From Spirochaetaceae bacterium (GTDB lineage Bacteria > Spirochaetota > Spirochaetia > SZUA-6 > RPPD01), in NCBI GenBank assembly GCA_003818675.1, contig RPPD01000010.1, positions 1-13,900 of the forward strand: a DNA stretch of 13,900 nucleotides. The letters are read 5' to 3'. Of this stretch, positions 7,817-13,900 are shown in pieces. A program made the translations under genes and the position numbers. The notes below the pieces were generated by a model that did not search any database, had not been told where the DNA came from, and was given only the letters and a program-made list of their open reading frames with translations. The stretch's first letter is position 1; each line of letters starts with the position of its first letter.

Positions 7817-8914
7817 ATGCCCAAAGGTTTCACCCTCGAAGTCAATCCATGTGTGTATGTGGCAAAACATACGGAGGATGGAACATGGCAGGAGGAATTC
7901 CAGGAAAAACCACATCTTGCCCGTGAGGAAGAAGCATTGCTCCCCGAGGAGAAGTGCCAGGAGCTTTTGGAAAAAAGAAATTCATTTCCAGATCTCCCCC
8001 TTGTCAATTACACAACCCAATACGGCATGGGCTGTTTTGAGGGATTGAAAGCGCTTCCCCAGAAGGACGGTAGTCTGAAAATATTCCGGCCGGATGAAAA
8101 CGCCAAACGAATGGAGACATCCATGAAGGGGCTCATGATGCCCGCATTACCGCCTGATATGTTTGTTTCTGCCGTTAAAAAGGTAATTGCCGGAAACAGG
8201 AGACTCGGTTTTGCGCCTGTATATGATCCAGAGTGGGAGAAGGATGATTTTGTCTACGGACATTCCATCTATATACGTCCGTTTTCCTATTCAGAGGGCG
8301 CTATCGGACTCGGTATTTCAAAGCATCCATGGGTTGTCATTGTGACAACACAGGTGGGAACCTACTTCAGTGCAGAAAAGCCATCTGCGGTCACAACTGA
8401 CATGATCAGAGCCACACATAATGGAACAGGGTGGATAAAGTGTAATGCCAACTATGTTATAGCCACACTCGCCAAGAAAAAGGCAGAAGCACAGGGCTAT
8501 ATGGAAGCAATTTTCCTGGACTCGGTTGAAAAGAAATACATAGAGGAAGGGTCCTCATGCAATATTTTCTTTCTTTTGAAAAACGAGACCCTGGTCACGC
8601 CTGAACTTGGAGACACAATCCTTCCTGGAATCACAAGAAAATCAATAATCGAGATTGCCCGTGATATGAAAATTAAAACCGAGGAACGCAGGATTTCCAT
8701 CGAGGAAGTGCTGGACGACGCAAAAGAAGTATTTGTCACTGGAACCGCTGCTGGAATTTCTTTTATTGGCTCTGTCACACACATGGGCAGGACATCGGTA
8801 TACAACAACGGCAAGCTGGGCGATGTCAGCCATGAACTTCTGGTAACCCTAAAGGGGATCCAGTATGGCGCCAGGCCGGATAAATTCAACTGGATGTGTG
8901 ACGTCAAGGCCTAG
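7817..8914 (+). CDS. ilvE: Branched-chain amino acid aminotransferase, long form
   Basis: Fold-type IV PLP enzyme that interconverts Leu, Ile and Val with their 2-oxo acids using glutamate/2-oxoglutarate, in the cytosol. Its 365 residues match the long bacterial/eukaryotic BCAT class. Motifs in order: LVNYTTQYGMGCFEGLKA (about 62-79), IYIRPFSY (151-158), the PLP lysine Lys208 in NGTGWIKCNANY, Glu244 in YIEEGSSCNIFF for the pyridine nitrogen, and DTILPGITRKSI (266-277) for the phosphate side. The ATG lies 7 bases after AGGAG (7805-7809). Its stop TAG overlaps the opposite-strand stop of the PPIase gene through a shared CTAG. A second, different IlvE is encoded at 11936-12802. The direction of the reaction in the cell cannot be read from sequence. 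Confidence 0.94.
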   Translation: MPKGFTLEVNPCVYVAKHTEDGTWQEEFQEKPHLAREEEALLPEEKCQELLEKRNSFPDLPLVNYTTQYGMGCFEGLKALPQKDGSLKIFRPDENAKRMETSMKGLMMPALPPDMFVSAVKKVIAGNRRLGFAPVYDPEWEKDDFVYGHSIYIRPFSYSEGAIGLGISKHPWVVIVTTQVGTYFSAEKPSAVTTDMIRATHNGTGWIKCNANYVIATLAKKKAEAQGYMEAIFLDSVEKKYIEEGSSCNIFFLLKNETLVTPELGDTILPGITRKSIIEIARDMKIKTEERRISIEEVLDDAKEVFVTGTAAGISFIGSVTHMGRTSVYNNGKLGDVSHELLVTLKGIQYGARPDKFNWMCDVKA

Positions 8915-9969
8915 AAGCTGACAAGCTCCACTTCAAATACAAGCCATGCGTTTGGCGGGATTTCTTTCCCTGCACCCGCAGATCCATAACCTAGTTCTGG
9001 CGGAATAACGAGCAGTCTTTTTTCGTTGCGCCGCATGTCCATAAGCGCTTCATTCCAGCCCTTGATTAGCTGTCCCACTGAAAATGTAGCTGGCTCACCG
9101 CGGTCATATGAACTGTCGAATACAGTATTGTCCATAAGCATTCCCTTGTAGTGCACGGTGACAGGCGTGCCCATGCGCGGTTTTTCTGTTCCGCGGCCTT
9201 CACGCAGGATTTTATACCTGAGTCCGCTCTGGGTTGTTGCGAGGTCAGGCCATCGCTTGGCTATGTCAAGCACAATATCCGTTGACTGTTGGCCACGTGA
9301 TTTCTGTACAGTCGCCCTGACGAGATTATTGAGCATATCAGGATTGATAATGTAGTTCTGTGCCTTTGGTCCACGCCTGATTATGGTGATTTTTTTCAGG
9401 ATATCGCCCTCGGCTATGCTTGCCAGGACATCCATACCGCTTATTACATGGCCAAAGACGGTATTTTTTCCATCAAGCTCTGGAAGGGCCACAAGGGTAA
9501 CGAGGAATTGGCTGCCATTGGTATTGGGACCGGCGCTTGCCATGGAAAGTATGCCCGGGCTTGAGTGCGTGAGGCTCGGGTTTATTTCATCAGGCAGTAC
9601 GTAACCCGGACCGCCAGTTCCGTTTCCTGCCGGGCAGCCTGAAAGTATCATCCTGTCCTTAATAACACGATGAAAGGAAAGTCCATCATAGAAAAATTTG
9701 GAGTCCTTGTTTTTAAAAGGGATTGATCCCTCAGAAAGGCCAACGAAGTTTGCCACTGTCATCGGAGCTTTTTCAAAATCGAGCAGAGCGAGTATTTCCC
9801 CGCGTGTTGTTTCAATTTTTGCGTACAATCCGTCTGGAAGTCCCTCATTTACTGATTTGTCCGTATCGCCTGTGCATCCAGCCACAAAAAGCGAAGTCAA
9901 AATTGCTGCAACCAAAATTGCAGGCAATAAAAGCTGCGACCTTTTTGCGTTAACCCGGTGTGATTTCAT
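8911..9969 (-). CDS. Lipoprotein with fused cyclophilin and FKBP peptidyl-prolyl isomerase domains
   Basis: 352 residues; a periplasmic or envelope folding catalyst is inferred. After a basic, hydrophobic N-terminus comes the lipobox V-A-G-C with Cys32. Domain 1 (about 48-200) is cyclophilin: NFVGLSEG, FHRVI with Arg101, GTGGPGYVLPDE, NTNGSQFLVT and LDGKNTVFG. Domain 2 (about 247-352) is FKBP: VTVHYKG, VFDSSYDRGEP, FSVGQLIKGWNEAL, ELGYGS and PPNAWLVFEVEL, with the usual aromatic pocket residues present. In the cyclophilin domain the usual Q-G-G after FHRVI is replaced by MILSGC, losing the active-site Gln, and the His of LDGKH is Asn, so this domain may be weak or altered. The ATG at 9969 is preferred over a GTG at 9984 because GGAGGAG ends 6 bases before it and the GTG lies inside that site. 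Confidence 0.93.
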   Translation of the reverse strand: MKSHRVNAKRSQLLLPAILVAAILTSLFVAGCTGDTDKSVNEGLPDGLYAKIETTRGEILALLDFEKAPMTVANFVGLSEGSIPFKNKDSKFFYDGLSFHRVIKDRMILSGCPAGNGTGGPGYVLPDEINPSLTHSSPGILSMASAGPNTNGSQFLVTLVALPELDGKNTVFGHVISGMDVLASIAEGDILKKITIIRRGPKAQNYIINPDMLNNLVRATVQKSRGQQSTDIVLDIAKRWPDLATTQSGLRYKILREGRGTEKPRMGTPVTVHYKGMLMDNTVFDSSYDRGEPATFSVGQLIKGWNEALMDMRRNEKRLLVIPPELGYGSAGAGKEIPPNAWLVFEVELVSF

Positions 9970-10009
9970 AATCAACTCCTCCACCTGCCATAAAAAATCC
10001 TCGAGCGCG

Positions 10010-10039
10010 AGTATATACGAAACACCATGCTTCAGGCAA
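10010..10039 (-). promoter_or_regulatory. Predicted promoter for the cyclophilin-FKBP gene
   Basis: On the minus strand TTGCCT (10034-10039) and TATACT (10010-10015) are 18 bases apart. The start near 10003 gives a leader of about 35 bases. Weak -35, good -10. Confidence 0.35.
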
Positions 10040-10070
10040 GTTCATAGTATTGTCCTGTTGAATCACCAGT

Positions 10071-10091
10071 ACTTGCGGGAGCGAGTTTTTT
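10071..10091 (+). terminator. Small terminator-like hairpin between divergent genes
   Basis: ACTTGC (10071-10076) pairs with GCGAGT (10081-10086), with one G-U pair, around a GGGA loop and runs straight into six T residues (10086-10091). It points toward the malic enzyme gene but lies before that gene's predicted promoter. It may insulate the malic enzyme from spurious upstream transcription. The short stem makes this uncertain. Confidence 0.3.
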
Positions 10092-10099
10092 GCGCTACA

Positions 10100-10127
10100 T
10101 TGAAGACAAGGCATCGGTAATAATAAT
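10100..10127 (+). promoter_or_regulatory. Predicted promoter for the malic enzyme gene
   Basis: TTGAAG (10100-10105) and AATAAT (10122-10127) are 16 bases apart. The start near 10134 gives a leader of about 35 bases. Consensus match is moderate. Confidence 0.35.
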
Positions 10128-10168
10128 TAATCCGCAAAGCCAATTTATTTCATCCACAGGAAGGGACT

Positions 10169-11395
10169 ATGCCAGATTACGGAGAGGCGGCCAAAAAGGT
10201 CCATGCCAGGCTCAAAGGAAAGATTGCAATTGTTTCAAAGAAGAAAATAAAGAACAGGGAAGATCTGTCAATACTCTACACGCCGGGAGTTGCCGAGCCA
10301 TGCCGCGAAATTGCAAAGGACAAGAGCCTTGTATATCGCTACACTTCGCGATGGAATATTGTTGCGGTTGTTTCTGATGGCAGCGCGGTCCTGGGGCTCG
10401 GGAACATCGGGCCTGAAGCAGGGCTTCCTGTCATGGAGGGCAAGGCCGTACTTTTTAAGGAGTTTGGCGGCGTAGATGCATTTCCAATATGCCTCGCAAC
10501 ACAGGATCCCGCTGAAATAATTCGAACAGTGGAATTGCTCGAACCATGCCTTGGCGGAGTTAATCTTGAAGACATTTCAGCGCCGCGCTGTTTCCAGATA
10601 GAGGAGGCGCTGAAAAAGAAACTCTCCATTCCTGTATTTCACGATGACCAGCATGGCACAGCAATAGTAACACTGGCAGGTCTTATCAATGCGCTAAAGA
10701 TAGTGCCCAAAAATATGGAAAGCATGAAGATCGTGATCTGCGGAGCTGGCTCTGCAGGAATAGCCATTACGAAAATTCTCTATGGTTATGGAATGAAGAA
10801 CATCATGCTTGTGGATTCAAAAGGGATAGTCTCAGGATCCAGGAATGATCTCAATCAGGCAAAGAAGGACATACTCAGCCTGACGAACAAACAGAATGTT
10901 TCAGGAAGCCTGAAAGACGCCCTTGTTGGGGCAGATGTATTTATTGGTGTCTCAGGGCCTAAACTGCTTGGTTCCGCAGATATTGCCTTCATGGCCAAAG
11001 ATTCTTTTGTCTTTGCCATGTCAAATCCAGATCCTGAGGTCCATCCGGATGACGCAAAAAAAGGCGGAGCAGCGATTATCGCAACTGGAAGATCGGATTT
11101 TCCGAACCAGATCAACAATGTGCTGGCTTTCCCGGGGATTTTCCGCGGAGCTCTGGACTGCATGGCGACAGCCATCAATGAGGAAATGAAACTTGCGGCT
11201 GCGAATGCAATCGCATCGCTCGTTACGCCTGCGCAACTTAAAAAGGGCATGATCATCCCGTCTCCTCTTGACAGAAGGGTCGGGAAGGCAGTGGCGTATG
11301 CAACAGCGAAGGCTGCAATGAAAACAGGAGTCGCACGGCTCACATTAAGTGATGCAGAGCTTGCAAAAAAAATAGGTGAGAATCTGAAGGGTTAG
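10169..11395 (+). CDS. Malic enzyme, NAD(P)-dependent, short prokaryotic type
   Basis: Oxidatively decarboxylates malate to pyruvate and CO2 with reduction of NAD(P)+, using a divalent metal. Its 408 residues match the short stand-alone bacterial enzymes, with no phosphotransacetylase-like C-terminal domain. Motifs: YTPGVAEPC with Tyr37, SDGSAVLGLGNIGP (69-82), the catalytic Lys92 in MEGKAV, the metal ligands Glu134-Asp135 in NLEDISAPRCF and the Asp pair at 159-160 in FHDDQHGTAIV. The Rossmann motif is GAGSAGIAITKIL (192-204), with VDSKG ending the second strand, then MSNPDPE (284-290) and NQINNVLAFPGIFRGALD (313-330). An Asp at the second-strand end is common in NAD-using Rossmann folds, but cofactor choice is uncertain. 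The ATG follows AGGAAGGG (10158-10165). The next gene starts 14 bases after its stop, so they form an operon. Confidence 0.96.
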   Translation: MPDYGEAAKKVHARLKGKIAIVSKKKIKNREDLSILYTPGVAEPCREIAKDKSLVYRYTSRWNIVAVVSDGSAVLGLGNIGPEAGLPVMEGKAVLFKEFGGVDAFPICLATQDPAEIIRTVELLEPCLGGVNLEDISAPRCFQIEEALKKKLSIPVFHDDQHGTAIVTLAGLINALKIVPKNMESMKIVICGAGSAGIAITKILYGYGMKNIMLVDSKGIVSGSRNDLNQAKKDILSLTNKQNVSGSLKDALVGADVFIGVSGPKLLGSADIAFMAKDSFVFAMSNPDPEVHPDDAKKGGAAIIATGRSDFPNQINNVLAFPGIFRGALDCMATAINEEMKLAAANAIASLVTPAQLKKGMIIPSPLDRRVGKAVAYATAKAAMKTGVARLTLSDAELAKKIGENLKG

Positions 11396-11409
11396 GCGCG
11401 GGAGGCAAC

Positions 11410-11925
11410 ATGGCTGCAAAGAAGAAAAACAAAAAACGGGAAATACTTGTGAAGGAACTGAAGAAGCTCATCCCGCAGCTGGATGAAGAAGCACTCATTT
11501 TTCTCATAAAACAGGCGAATACAAGTATTTATAATTTGCATGTTGTTGAAATGAATAAAAAGCTTGCTCGTCTTGATGAGATGGAAAAACCAAAAAGCAG
11601 GAAAGCGGGCAGGGGCAGGGATTCTGCCAGGACAGAAGCCCGTGAAGAAAAGTTTGGCGTATGTGTGGAAGACGCACCAGGCGGTGCAAGTTTTATAATA
11701 GTACTGGGAAATACGCGAAAAATATTTTCACGAATCGAGCTGCAACAGCTTGTAAAGATAGCTAAAACAGGTGGTGGTGATGGAGAGCCAGGGGAACGGC
11801 TTTATATGTGGCTCAAGAAGCACCGCGGGGATGTCCTTTTTGATGGCAGAATAGAAGTACGGAATCATCCGCTTTTAAAGAATCTGGCATATTATTTACG
11901 CACACATTACACGGTAAAAAAATAA
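11410..11925 (+). CDS. Basic cytoplasmic protein of unrecognised family, cotranscribed with malic enzyme
   Basis: 171 residues; I cannot name the family. There is no signal peptide. A lysine-rich start (MAAKKKNKKREILVKELKKL) is followed by a helical segment LIPQLDEEALIFLIKQANTSIYNLHVVEMNKKL (about 19-51). A charged linker rich in Lys, Arg and Glu (about 52-80) leads to a second compact part (about 82-168) with FIIVLGNTRKIFSRIELQQLVKIAK, LYMWLKKHRGDVL and a basic C-terminus. The high charge and two-part layout would suit nucleic-acid or ribosome contact, but this is only a guess. The ATG follows GGAGG (11401-11405) with a short 4-base spacer. The gene runs tail to tail into ilvE at 11936 with 10 bases between and no terminator visible. 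Confidence 0.8.
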   Translation: MAAKKKNKKREILVKELKKLIPQLDEEALIFLIKQANTSIYNLHVVEMNKKLARLDEMEKPKSRKAGRGRDSARTEAREEKFGVCVEDAPGGASFIIVLGNTRKIFSRIELQQLVKIAKTGGGDGEPGERLYMWLKKHRGDVLFDGRIEVRNHPLLKNLAYYLRTHYTVKK

Positions 11926-11935
11926 GAGCGTATGT

Positions 11936-12802
11936 TCACTGGCAAACCTTCGCCTCTTGCTCTACAAGCCGATTAAATGCCTTCGTGATTGATGCGGTGA
12001 TTTTGCCCGGCGCCCCGTTTCCTATGGTGCGGCCGTCAATTTCGATCACCGGGACGAGCTCCGCGCCGCTTCCCGTGAGGAAGCATTCATCTGCTGTGTA
12101 CAGGTCATAAAGCGTGCTGTTCCGCTCCTCAACTGGCATCCCGGTTTTCAGACAGAGTTCAAGCACAGCTCCGCGGGTTATCCCTTCAAGCGCGCCAATG
12201 TAGCAAGGTGGTGTCATTATCTTCCCGTTATGAACAAAGAAAATATTGTCGCCCGTGCACTCGGTGACGTAGCCCTCCTTGTTGAGGATTACCGCTTCAA
12301 GGCATCCGGCGTCCAATGCCTCGATTTTTGCGAGAATGTTGTTGAGATAATTGAGCGATTTGATGCGCGGATCAAAGGTGTCCACGCCCACGCGCCGAAG
12401 AGAGCTGGTCTTGAGCCTTACACCTTTTGTGTAATACTCAGGCGGGAAAAGTTGTATGTTGTCGACTATGATGATGATCGATGCCTTTTTGCATAGATAG
12501 GGATTGATGCCGAGATCGCCCACACCGCGCGTGACAACAAGCCTGATGTAGCCATCTTTTTTCTTTTCATTGTCCACCATGTCCTGCATGATCTGCCCCA
12601 GTTTGTCCTTCTCCATGGGAATGGAAAGCCGGATGGCCTGGGCGCTGTTATAGAGGCGGTCAAGGTGGGCTTTAAGCCGGAAAATCCTGCCATGATAAAT
12701 GCGGATTCCCTCGAAGACACCGTCCCCGTACAACAGGCCATGGTCAAAGACCGATATTTTCGCGTCTTCCTTGCCGTATATTTTTCCATCTATGTATATC
12801 AT
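11936..12802 (-). CDS. ilvE: Branched-chain amino acid aminotransferase, short archaeal/thermophile-like form
   Basis: Class IV PLP aminotransferase of 288 residues, shorter and only distantly related to the IlvE at 7817. Motifs: FDHGLLYGDGVFEGIRIY (about 19-36), GYIRLVVTRGVGDLGINP (84-101), the PLP lysine Lys148 in DPRIKSLNYLNNILAK, Glu181 in GYVTECTGDNIFFV, LEGITRGAVLEL (205-216) and LYDLYTADECFLTGSGAELVPV (231-252). The run from LVVTRGVGDLG to ADECFLTG closely follows branched-chain transaminases known from archaea and deep-branching bacteria. D-amino-acid transaminase and aminodeoxychorismate lyase are the alternatives, but the RGVGDLG and KSLNYLNN blocks favour IlvE. The ATG overlaps the TGA of the upstream TrmB gene as ATGA, with AGGAGG five bases upstream, so translation is coupled and expression follows that regulator. 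Confidence 0.9.
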   Translation of the reverse strand: MIYIDGKIYGKEDAKISVFDHGLLYGDGVFEGIRIYHGRIFRLKAHLDRLYNSAQAIRLSIPMEKDKLGQIMQDMVDNEKKKDGYIRLVVTRGVGDLGINPYLCKKASIIIIVDNIQLFPPEYYTKGVRLKTSSLRRVGVDTFDPRIKSLNYLNNILAKIEALDAGCLEAVILNKEGYVTECTGDNIFFVHNGKIMTPPCYIGALEGITRGAVLELCLKTGMPVEERNSTLYDLYTADECFLTGSGAELVPVIEIDGRTIGNGAPGKITASITKAFNRLVEQEAKVCQ

Positions 12803-13620
12803 CTGTTCCTCCTTGTTTCCTTGTCCGTGAAAATATCCCTGAGCATGGCGTAGTTTTTGCCGAACATGGCGATCAGGTTGCCGTCAAAGCGGCTGACTAT
12901 TTTCATTATATAGATATCGTGTTTTATATAGTCCTCGGCGAGAAGAACAAATCCCCGGTTTGTGCTCCATGCGCCCTCCACGCCTGAGTCCGGGAACAGG
13001 GTTGCCACTATTGCGCTTTTGGAATCAGAGACAAGGGTAAAACCCCGTCCGCCGCGTTCACTGTAGAGCGTGTCCTCTATCGGGTGCACAAACACCGTGC
13101 CAATCGTGATAGCGGGCTGCCCGAAGTGAACAACCGCTATCCGGACGCCGCGCGCTTGTGCTTTTTCAAGTTCGGGTTTCATGATCTCAAGCTCATCATT
13201 CCACGTGGAGAGTAGAATCGATTCCCTTGCATCGCGAATGCTGCGCAGGCTTTTGTCCACAAGCTGATCCAGGTCATGGATGTTGTATATAAACGAGATC
13301 TCCTCGCTTTTTGCAAGAACCGGGAAACTCTTTTTGAGTGATTCCATGCTGTTGGTGAATTTGCTTTCCTCGCGGGCCAGGAACTCGGGCCATGATTCCG
13401 GGACGTATTTTTTTTTCCCAGAATCCTCGGTTTCAAATAACAGCTTTCTGTCAGCAAGCTTTGAGATCACCTCGTAAATCTTTGAGGATGGGATGCCCGA
13501 CTCCCTGGCGAGTTCATACGGGGTCGCCATGGAGAGGGAAAGGGCCGCCACATACGCGCGGGCCTCGTAATCTGAAATCCCCAGGGATAAAAGGTGTTTT
13601 ATAATACTATTAACTACCAT
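12799..13620 (-). CDS. TrmB-family transcriptional regulator
   Basis: 273 residues. The N-terminal winged helix (about 1-75) reads HLLSLGISDYEARAYVAALSLSMATPYELARESGIPSSKIYEVISKL, the classic TrmB start, followed by a short coiled segment (about 78-105). The C-terminal part (about 108-265) resembles the PLD-like ligand domain of TrmB proteins, with a helix LDQLVDKSLRSIRDARESILLSTW, LEKAQARGVRIAVVHFG, and later GRGFTLVSDSKSAIVATL and GAWSTNRGFVLLAEDYIKHDIY. Known TrmB proteins mostly sense sugars or related metabolites; the ligand here is unknown. The start ATG at 13618-13620 is the only one that gives a normal N-terminus. It has no Shine-Dalgarno site and lies at the predicted transcription start and inside a 24-bp palindrome. 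The stop overlaps the ilvE start by four bases. Confidence 0.9.
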   Translation of the reverse strand: MVVNSIIKHLLSLGISDYEARAYVAALSLSMATPYELARESGIPSSKIYEVISKLADRKLLFETEDSGKKKYVPESWPEFLAREESKFTNSMESLKKSFPVLAKSEEISFIYNIHDLDQLVDKSLRSIRDARESILLSTWNDELEIMKPELEKAQARGVRIAVVHFGQPAITIGTVFVHPIEDTLYSERGGRGFTLVSDSKSAIVATLFPDSGVEGAWSTNRGFVLLAEDYIKHDIYIMKIVSRFDGNLIAMFGKNYAMLRDIFTDKETRRNR

Positions 13621-13631
13621 GGTAGTTAATA
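13608..13631. promoter_or_regulatory. 24-bp perfect palindrome over the trmB -10 box and start codon
   Basis: A perfect dyad centred between 13619 and 13620, with 12-base arms; its core is TTAACTACCATGGTAGTTAA. It spans four bases of the predicted -10 hexamer, the start point, the ATG and the first four codons after it. This is the position of a repressor operator and most simply suggests TrmB autorepression of the trmB-ilvE operon. Confidence 0.75.
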
Positions 13632-13656
13632 TAGCGTGCAGCCAGTGGTTTGTCAA
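13628..13656 (-). promoter_or_regulatory. Strong sigma-70 promoter for trmB-ilvE, predicted leaderless
   Basis: On the minus strand a perfect TTGACA (13651-13656) and TATATT (13628-13633) are exactly 17 bases apart. Only seven bases (AACTACC) separate the -10 box from the trmB ATG, so transcription is expected to start at or within a base of the start codon. Confidence 0.7.
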
Positions 13657-13678
13657 GAAAATGTTTTGCGATATTATT

Positions 13679-13706
13679 TTGAATAATATACGCTTCGTGT
13701 TATTAT
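13679..13706 (+). promoter_or_regulatory. Predicted promoter for the RRM gene
   Basis: TTGAAT (13679-13684) and TATTAT (13701-13706) are 16 bases apart, with the start predicted near 13713 and a leader of about a dozen bases. Confidence 0.4.
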
Positions 13707-13725
13707 TGAGCAATTGGAGAAGAGC

Positions 13726-13900
13726 ATGAAAAAGAACAATATATTCGTCGGGAACCTCGCCTTCAGCACAACAAGGGAAGAGGTAATGGCGATATGCCAG
13801 ACGCACGGGACTGTGGTTTCCATCCGCATGAGGAAAAACTCAGGGTACGCACTCGTTGAAATGGCGGGCGCGGAACAGGCACAGGCGGTCATTGACAACC
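13726..13900 (+). CDS. RRM-domain RNA-binding protein, N-terminal part
   Basis: The first 58 codons are present and the gene runs off the window. The protein begins MKKNNIFVGNLAFSTTREEV, where IFVGNL is the RNP2 motif of an RNA recognition motif. NSGYALVEM (about 39-47) is the RNP1 position, with Tyr in place of the more usual first Phe and a Leu later in the motif. The RRM starts almost at residue 1, as in the small single-RRM proteins of bacteria, about 80-110 residues long, which bind RNA and are often linked to stress or cold response. The ATG follows GGAGA (13716-13720) with a 5-base spacer. The gene diverges from trmB with 105 bases between. Confidence 0.9.
   Translation, partial: MKKNNIFVGNLAFSTTREEVMAICQTHGTVVSIRMRKNSGYALVEMAGAEQAQAVIDN

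Noticed and set aside
9970..9984. GTG start for the cyclophilin-FKBP protein at 9984
   Set aside because: The GTG lies within the GGAGGAG ribosome binding site that serves the ATG at 9969.
10855..11343. Open reading frame of 162 codons antisense to malic enzyme
   Set aside because: It lies wholly opposite a strongly conserved gene, has no recognisable motif and is best explained as a shadow of its codon use; the same holds for a 158-codon frame at 6373-6849 opposite GH31.
13621..13806. Longer TrmB reading frame starting at 13806
   Set aside because: The extension has no family similarity, crosses the promoter and overlaps the RRM gene; the TrmB domain starts normally at 13620.
1..13900. CRISPR arrays, tRNA or rRNA genes, insertion sequences, prophage genes
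   Set aside because: None was seen: no regularly spaced repeat arrays, no cloverleaf or rRNA-like sequence, and no transposase, integrase or phage-like protein.

Overview
The window holds compact bacterial DNA of moderate GC with standard-code genes (ATG or TTG starts; TAA, TAG and TGA all used as terminal stops) and recognisable Shine-Dalgarno sites. Three predicted lipoproteins, one further secreted protein, a lipid-anchored cyclophilin-FKBP fusion and a small RRM-type RNA-binding protein suggest a diderm chemoheterotroph. A spirochaete-like bacterium would fit, but this is a low-confidence inference because no rRNA or other lineage marker is present.

Left part (1-3826): the tRNA-wobble modification pair mnmE-mnmG lies on the minus strand, with mnmG cut by the window edge. 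Divergent from it is a two-gene plus-strand unit encoding tandem paralogous envelope proteins of an unrecognised family, one with a lipoprotein signal and one with an ordinary Sec signal.

Centre (3827-7143): a PadR-family regulator on the minus strand faces away from a GH31 alpha-glucosidase-type gene on the plus strand. The roughly 210 bases between them hold two abutting perfect palindromes over the predicted PadR promoter, a terminator-like hairpin in the PadR leader, and a 16-base direct repeat. The GH31 reading frame is intact for 858 residues except for a single in-frame TAA at codon 347, upstream of both catalytic aspartates. It is a recently broken gene, a read-through gene or a sequencing error.

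Right part (7144-13900): a small lipoprotein and a long-form branched-chain aminotransferase (IlvE) form a likely operon. Their end meets a lipoprotein carrying fused cyclophilin and FKBP domains. Divergent from that is a malic enzyme followed by an unrecognised basic protein. Convergent with these is a translationally coupled pair: a TrmB-family regulator and a second, short-form IlvE resembling archaeal and thermophile enzymes. The TrmB gene has a near-consensus promoter whose predicted start point lies at the ATG (a leaderless mRNA), and a 24-bp perfect palindrome covers the -10 box and the start codon. The window ends in the first 58 codons of an RRM protein.

Metabolically, two aminotransferases and a malic enzyme point to branched-chain amino acid and pyruvate/NAD(P)H metabolism, and the GH31 gene to sugar use under PadR control. 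The strongest items for follow-up are the interrupted GH31 gene with its operator region, the leaderless palindrome-controlled trmB-ilvE operon, and the tandem envelope paralogs.
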